Shown: piece by piece, positions 4,802-8,493 of the stretch
How positions within the stretch are numbered: position 1 is the stretch's first letter
Layout: each line of letters begins with the position of its first letter
NCBI GenBank assembly: GCA_021731425.1
Contig: JAKFXJ010000342.1
Span: 1 to 8,493 of the forward strand
Direction of reading: 5' to 3'
DNA length: 8,493 nucleotides
DNA from: Limnohabitans sp.
Lineage (GTDB): Bacteria; Pseudomonadota; Gammaproteobacteria; Burkholderiales; Burkholderiaceae_C
The notes under the pieces: generated by a model
Told to the model about the DNA's origin: nothing
Database searches by the model: none
What the model saw: only the letters and a program-made list of their open reading frames with translations
Position numbers and translations under genes: made by a program

Positions 4802-6151
4802 ATGTTCAAGAAAATCCTGGTCGCCAACCGAGGCGAAATCGCCTTGCGCATCCAACGCGCTTGTCGCGAGCTGGGCGTCAAGGCGGTGATGGTGTATTCC
4901 GAAGCCGACAAAGAAGCCAAATACGTCAAATTAGCAGAAGAAGCCGTTTGTATTGGCCCGGCGGCTTCCCCGCTGAGCTACCTCAACATGCCCGCCATCA
5001 TCTCGGCCGCCGAGGTCACGGATGCCGAAGCGATTCACCCCGGCTACGGCTTTTTGAGCGAAAACGCCGACTTTGCCGAGCGGGTTGAGAAAAGTGGTTT
5101 CCAGTTCATTGGTCCCACCCCCGAGTCGATCCGCATCATGGGCGACAAGGTCTCGGCCAAACAGGCCATGATCCGTGCCGGTGTGCCGTGTGTGCCCGGC
5201 TCCGAAGGTGAGCTGCCCGATGACCCGGTGCAAATCCGACGCATCGCCAAAGCCGTGGGTTACCCGGTCATCATCAAGGCCGCAGGTGGCGGCGGTGGTC
5301 GTGGCATGCGTGTGGTGCACACCGAGGCAGCGCTGGTGAACGCGGTACAAATGACCAAGGCCGAAGCCGGTGCTGCTTTTGGTAATCCTGCCGTCTACAT
5401 GGAAAAGTTCTTGCAGAACCCACGCCACGTCGAGATCCAGATCATGGCCGACAAGCACCGCAACGCGGTGTATTTGGGCGAGCGTGACTGCTCCATGCAG
5501 CGTCGTCACCAAAAAGTGATCGAGGAAGCTCCGGCACCCGGTATCCCACGCAAGTTGATCGACAAGATCGGTGAACGCTGTGTGGCCGCTTGCAAAAAGA
5601 TCAATTACCGCGGGGCGGGCACGTTTGAATTCCTCTACGAAAACGGCGAGTTCTATTTCATCGAGATGAACACCCGTGTGCAAGTCGAGCACCCGGTGAC
5701 CGAGTGGGTCACCGGTGTGGACATCGTCAAGACGCAGATCATGGTCGCAGCCGGTGAGAAGTTGCCTTTCACCCAAAAGCAGATCCAGATCCGGGGCCAT
5801 GCCATTGAGTGCCGCATTAACGCAGAAGATCCCTTTAAGTTCACACCTTCGCCCGGCCGCGTCACATCCTGGCACATGCCGGGTGGGCCCGGTGTTCGGG
5901 TGGATTCGCACGTGTACAACAACTACTTTGTGCCGCCGAACTACGACTCGATGATTGGCAAACTGATCGTGCACGGTGACACCCGTGAGCAGGCTTTGGC
6001 CCGCATGCAAACGGCTTTGAACGAGACCGTGATCGAAGGCATCAGCACCAATGTGCCTTTGCACCGCGAATTGATGGTGGACGCCAAGTTCATGCAAGGC
6101 GGCACCAACATCCATTATTTGGAACACTGGCTGAGCCAGCACAAGCGCTGA
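4802..6151 (+). CDS. accC: acetyl-CoA carboxylase biotin carboxylase subunit
   Basis: AccC is the ATP-grasp enzyme that carboxylates the biotin of AccB with bicarbonate. Its 449 residues equal the length of E. coli AccC, and the catalytic positions fall on the same numbers. They are Lys116, Lys159, the glycine-rich loop GGGGGRG at 162-168, His209 and Glu211, His236 and Lys238, Glu276, Glu288, Asn290, Arg292, Gln294, Glu296 and Arg338. The N-terminus [17 protein letters not shown] is the family signature, and [12 protein letters not shown] (227-238) and [14 protein letters not shown] (288-301) are intact. The start is preceded by a weak purine run, GGGGA at 4793-4797. It lies in an operon between accB (15-nt gap) and prmA (5-nt gap). 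Nothing suggests loss of function. Confidence 0.97.
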   Translation: MFKKILVANRGEIALRIQRACRELGVKAVMVYSEADKEAKYVKLAEEAVCIGPAASPLSYLNMPAIISAAEVTDAEAIHPGYGFLSENADFAERVEKSGFQFIGPTPESIRIMGDKVSAKQAMIRAGVPCVPGSEGELPDDPVQIRRIAKAVGYPVIIKAAGGGGGRGMRVVHTEAALVNAVQMTKAEAGAAFGNPAVYMEKFLQNPRHVEIQIMADKHRNAVYLGERDCSMQRRHQKVIEEAPAPGIPRKLIDKIGERCVAACKKINYRGAGTFEFLYENGEFYFIEMNTRVQVEHPVTEWVTGVDIVKTQIMVAAGEKLPFTQKQIQIRGHAIECRINAEDPFKFTPSPGRVTSWHMPGGPGVRVDSHVYNNYFVPPNYDSMIGKLIVHGDTREQALARMQTALNETVIEGISTNVPLHRELMVDAKFMQGGTNIHYLEHWLSQHKR

Positions 6152-6156
6152 CCTTT

Positions 6157-7053
6157 ATGTATGAACTGAGCCTGCTGTGCCCCGAAGACCGGGTGGACGT
6201 GCTGAGTGATGCGCTCGATGCCCTGGACGCTTTGAGCGTGTCGGTCGAAGACGCTGACGCCCAGACGCCTGCCGAACAAGCGCTGTTTGGCGAGCCGGGC
6301 ATGCCCCCGCCCAAAGACGGCTGGCAGCGTTCGCGCATGGTGGCCTTGTTTGCCCAAGAAGCAGCGGCCAAGGAGGCGGCGGTTTTGCTGGGTGCACAAG
6401 ACTTTTTTGAGGACTGCCAGTTGCTGGGCATCCAGACCGTGGAAGACCAAGATTGGGTGCGTTTGACCCAGTCGCAGTTTGCGCCCGTCGAGGTGACCCC
6501 TGATTTTTGGATCGTGCCCACCTGGCACGAACCGCCCGAACAGGCCCGCCAAATCATCCGACTTGACCCGGGTTTGGCTTTTGGCACCGGTACCCACCCC
6601 ACCACCCGCATGTGCCTGCGCTGGATTGCGCATCATGGCGTGCAGGGGCAGAGGGTGCTTGACTACGGTTGTGGCTCGGGTATCTTGGCCATTGGCGCGG
6701 CCAAATACGGCGCCAAGGACATCGATGCCGTTGACATTGACGATGCTGCGGTGACCTCGACCGAGTTGAATGCGCAGGCCAATGGCGTGCAGTTGAAGGC
6801 GGGCCTGCCCGACAAAGCACAAGGCCAGTACCAAACGGTCTTGGCCAATATTTTGGCCACGCCCTTGAAGGTGTTGGCCCCATTGTTGTGTTCTTATGTT
6901 TCGCCTGGTGGCCATTTGGTGTTGGCCGGTATCCTTGAGCGGCAGGCCGAGGAGCTCAAAACCGCCTACGCGCCTTGGCTGGCCCTCGAAGTGGCCGATG
7001 CCCAAGAGGGTTGGATTTTGATGACCGCCAAGGCGGTGGCTCATTCCGCCTAA
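6157..7053 (+). CDS. prmA: ribosomal protein L11 methyltransferase
   Basis: PrmA trimethylates amino groups of ribosomal protein L11 using S-adenosylmethionine. The 298-residue protein has an N-terminal substrate-recognition domain (about 1-115) and a class I methyltransferase domain. The PrmA signature LDPGLAFGTGTHPTT is at 136-150. The SAM-binding loop DYGCGSG is at 169-175, with the acidic DIDD after the second strand at 193-196. The motif IV NILA is at 231-234, where many other methyltransferases have NPPY. The ATG begins 6 nt after the last base of the accC stop with no Shine-Dalgarno sequence of its own, so it is probably translated by coupling within the accBC transcript. The placement next to accBC recurs in proteobacteria. 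Confidence 0.95.
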   Translation: MYELSLLCPEDRVDVLSDALDALDALSVSVEDADAQTPAEQALFGEPGMPPPKDGWQRSRMVALFAQEAAAKEAAVLLGAQDFFEDCQLLGIQTVEDQDWVRLTQSQFAPVEVTPDFWIVPTWHEPPEQARQIIRLDPGLAFGTGTHPTTRMCLRWIAHHGVQGQRVLDYGCGSGILAIGAAKYGAKDIDAVDIDDAAVTSTELNAQANGVQLKAGLPDKAQGQYQTVLANILATPLKVLAPLLCSYVSPGGHLVLAGILERQAEELKTAYAPWLALEVADAQEGWILMTAKAVAHSA

Positions 7054-7110
7054 AGCGGGCATTGGCGTGGCCCGGACAACGCCTACCCTCAAATCCTGCA
7101 TGAGCCTGTC

Positions 7111-7116
7111 TACAAT
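7111..7116 (+). promoter_or_regulatory. candidate -10 element of the zinc-ribbon/DUF3426 gene
   Basis: TACAAT (5 of 6 to TATAAT) is followed by exactly 6 nt and the ATG at 7123, placing the expected transcription start on the ATG. No Shine-Dalgarno sequence or good -35 hexamer is visible. Transcription may also read through from prmA across the 69-bp gap. Confidence 0.45.
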
Positions 7117-7122
7117 CTGGCC

Positions 7123-8013
7123 ATGAACAGGATCACCCGCTGTCCTTCGTGCACCACGGTTTATCAGCTGGGGGACACCCATCTGCAGGCTGCCAAAGGT
7201 TGGTTGCGCTGCGGCGCCTGCAGCCATGTTTTTGACAGCACCGGGCTGGTACTGCGCTGGTCACCAGCGCCTGCCGAGCCATCGCGTCCACCTGAGTTGC
7301 TGCAGCCTGATGCGCCCGATGCAGGCGCTTTGAGTCTGACGCAGGCGCTGCAGGCGCCAGACGCGGTGGTTGATCCTGCAGAACGCATCGCACTCGATGA
7401 TTTTCTGAAAAAAAAGGAAGACCACCACACGCCTGTTCAAACACGGCACGCGCAAGCCGAGCTGGCCGCATTTGAAAGTGCTTTGTCCAGTTTCAAGTCT
7501 GAGCCTTGGGTGATGGAGCCCACGGAACAGCCAGAGAAGGTCAGTGATCCCGCGCCCTCCAGGAGATGGCTTGCACCAGCAGGCCTGCTGAGCTTGGTTT
7601 TATTGCTGGTGCTGCATCTGGCTTACCTGCAAAGAGATGCCATTGTGGCCGCGTGGCCAACCAGTGAACCGGCGATGCGCCAGGTGTGCCAGTCCTTGGG
7701 TTGTGAAATCAGCCCTTTGCGTGACGCAGAGGGCGTGGTCATCGACAGTTCCAGCCTCGTGCAGCGCAGTGAAGACCATGTTCTGACTTGGTCCGTGCGC
7801 AACACCACGCGCAGTGTCTTGGGCATGACGGCCCTGGAGCTGAGTTTGATGGACCCACAAGGCAAGCTGGTCCTGCGCACTGTGCTCTTGCCTGCACAGA
7901 CCGGCGCACCACCGACCTTGTCACCGGGTCAGTCCTGGTCCGGCAGCTTGAAGGTTCAGGTGTCGCCAGAACTGGTGTTCAGCGATTACCGCTTGCTCAG
8001 TTTCTACCCTTGA
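7123..8013 (+). CDS. zinc-ribbon and DUF3426 domain membrane protein
   Basis: This is a 296-residue protein of unknown function with three parts. An N-terminal MJ0042-type zinc ribbon (about 1-38) has CPSC (Cys7, Cys10) and CGAC (Cys30, Cys33) as four zinc ligands, with TTVYQL and SHVF typical of the family. A disordered, Pro/Ala/Glu-rich linker runs to about residue 147. A single transmembrane helix (about 149-169) is preceded by RR, so the zinc ribbon should be cytoplasmic. The C-terminal DUF3426 domain (about 175-296) would then be periplasmic and carries a cysteine pair, CQSLGC at 189-194. The family commonly sits after prmA in Burkholderiales, as here. The layout suggests a membrane-linked sensor or scaffold, but that is inference only. 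Confidence 0.9.
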   Translation: MNRITRCPSCTTVYQLGDTHLQAAKGWLRCGACSHVFDSTGLVLRWSPAPAEPSRPPELLQPDAPDAGALSLTQALQAPDAVVDPAERIALDDFLKKKEDHHTPVQTRHAQAELAAFESALSSFKSEPWVMEPTEQPEKVSDPAPSRRWLAPAGLLSLVLLLVLHLAYLQRDAIVAAWPTSEPAMRQVCQSLGCEISPLRDAEGVVIDSSSLVQRSEDHVLTWSVRNTTRSVLGMTALELSLMDPQGKLVLRTVLLPAQTGAPPTLSPGQSWSGSLKVQVSPELVFSDYRLLSFYP

Positions 8014-8043
8014 CCTGGACCGGTTCGGCCGCCATCCTGAATG

Positions 8044-8079
8044 AAAAAAAGCCCGGCACTGTTGCCAGTGACGGGCTTT
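8044..8079. terminator. terminator between convergent genes, strongest for the minus strand
   Basis: An 8-bp stem (8048-8055 with 8072-8079, AAAGCCCG/CGGGCTTT) continues past one G-A mismatch into a 5-bp stem (CACTG/CAGTG) with a TTGC loop. Seven A residues at 8044-8050 become a T-run on the minus strand, so it is a good intrinsic terminator for the histone-like gene. On the plus strand only TTT follows, so it is weaker for the zinc-ribbon gene. Confidence 0.8.
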
Positions 8080-8102
8080 GTGGCTAGCGCCTAGACGGTG
8101 AA

Positions 8103-8493
8103 TCAGGGCTTGGCGGCCGAAGGAAACGGCCACGCAGCTTGAGGATTCAATGTCGTTTGTGCAGCCGGGGCAGCGGGTGCTTTGGATGCCTTCTTTGCTG
8201 CTGGTTTTTTGGCCGCTTTTTTCACAACCGCTTTTTTGGCTGCTGGCTTCTTGGCTGCAGTCTTCTTGACTGCGGCTTTTTTGGCCGGTGCTGCTTTTTT
8301 GGCGGGAGCGGCTTTTTTCGCTACAGCTTTCTTTGCAACGGCTTTTTTGGCCGGTGCTGCTTTTTTCGCTGCTGGCTTTTTGGCTGCAGCTACTTTTTTG
8401 GCGGGAGCGGCTTTTTTGGCCGGTGCTGCTTTTTTAGCGGCTGGCTTTTTGGCTGCGACTGCTTTTTTGGCAGGAGCGGCTTTCTTAGCTGGA
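8103..8493 (-). CDS. histone H1-like Ala/Lys/Pro-rich DNA-binding protein, C-terminal part
   Basis: The gene runs off the right edge; about 129 codons plus the stop (TGA, minus strand, 8105-8103) are visible. Nearly all of it is a repeat of lysine pairs spaced by Ala, Pro and Val, such as AAPAKK, AAKKP and VAKKA. It ends in a non-repetitive tail, TTLNPQAAWPFPSAAKP. The composition matches bacterial H1/HC2-like and AlgP/PhaF-like tails, which bind DNA non-specifically through the lysine-rich arm and condense or organise the nucleoid. The start is outside the window, so an N-terminal domain (for example a phasin-like one, as in PhaF) cannot be excluded. The DNA is internally repetitive, with many A6 runs on the coding strand, and is prone to in-frame expansion and contraction. 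A terminator follows at 8044-8079. Confidence 0.85.
   Translation of the reverse strand, partial: PAKKAAPAKKAVAAKKPAAKKAAPAKKAAPAKKVAAAKKPAAKKAAPAKKAVAKKAVAKKAAPAKKAAPAKKAAVKKTAAKKPAAKKAVVKKAAKKPAAKKASKAPAAPAAQTTLNPQAAWPFPSAAKP

Noticed and set aside
4931..6142. 403-codon minus strand ORF antisense to accC
   Set aside because: accC is intact with all catalytic residues. The antisense translation shows no recognisable motif and is rich in His, Asp and Leu, as expected from the complement.
7046..7074. Hairpins around the prmA stop (CCGC/GCGG and CGGGC/GCCCG)
   Set aside because: The stems are only 4-5 bp, they compete with each other, and no T-run follows, so I do not call a terminator.
6115..7227. 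370-codon minus strand ORF across prmA
   Set aside because: It lies opposite a clear PrmA and runs into the start of the zinc-ribbon gene. No domain or start signal is visible.
8150..8493. Possible CRISPR-like or non-coding tandem repeat
   Set aside because: Units are irregular, have no spacers and read in one frame as Lys/Ala/Pro codons ending in a stop and terminator, so it is coding sequence.

Overview
The window looks like chromosomal DNA from a betaproteobacterium of the order Burkholderiales, probably family Comamonadaceae. This rests on the GC-rich, G/C-ending codon use, the protein sequences, the mpl / nucleotidyltransferase-like / TlpA-like neighbourhood, the accB-accC-prmA-zinc-ribbon order, and an Ala/Lys/Pro-rich histone H1-like gene ending in a short conserved tail. 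The family assignment comes from memory of such genomes, not from a search.

Layout: (1) 1-82 is the 3' end of an unidentified + strand gene. (2) 83-334 is the control region of aroG. It holds an unannotated 24-codon leader peptide with eight consecutive aromatic codons (Phe, Tyr and Trp), followed by mutually exclusive antiterminator and terminator hairpins. (3) 335-1456 is aroG, a class I DAHP synthase. (4) 1457-1572 is a convergent gap holding a perfect inverted pair of REP elements (a REPIN-like hairpin). (5) 1573-2955, minus strand, is mpl, a murein-peptide recycling ligase. (6) Divergent from mpl, 3027-4168 is a two-gene overlapping operon: a small protein with a nucleotidyltransferase-type motif and a TlpA-like thioredoxin. 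(7) 4328-7053 is accB-accC-prmA: biotin carboxyl carrier protein, biotin carboxylase and ribosomal protein L11 methyltransferase. (8) 7123-8013 is a zinc-ribbon/DUF3426 membrane protein. (9) 8044-8079 is a terminator hairpin between convergent genes. (10) 8103 to the window end, minus strand, is the C-terminal part of the histone H1-like protein.

Most genes are housekeeping. The most interesting signal is the aroG leader. A single DAHP synthase appears to be controlled by a ribosome-mediated attenuator that reads all three aromatic amino acids through one run of codons. The 8-nt antiterminator arm (221-228) is identical to the 3' terminator arm with its flanking base (288-295), so both compete for 271-277. 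In E. coli, DAHP synthase genes are instead controlled by the TyrR and TrpR repressors.

A second pattern runs through the window. The leader peptide, mpl and the zinc-ribbon gene each have a -10-like hexamer ending exactly 6 nt before the ATG and no Shine-Dalgarno sequence, as expected for leaderless transcripts. By contrast, aroG and accB have clear Shine-Dalgarno sequences.
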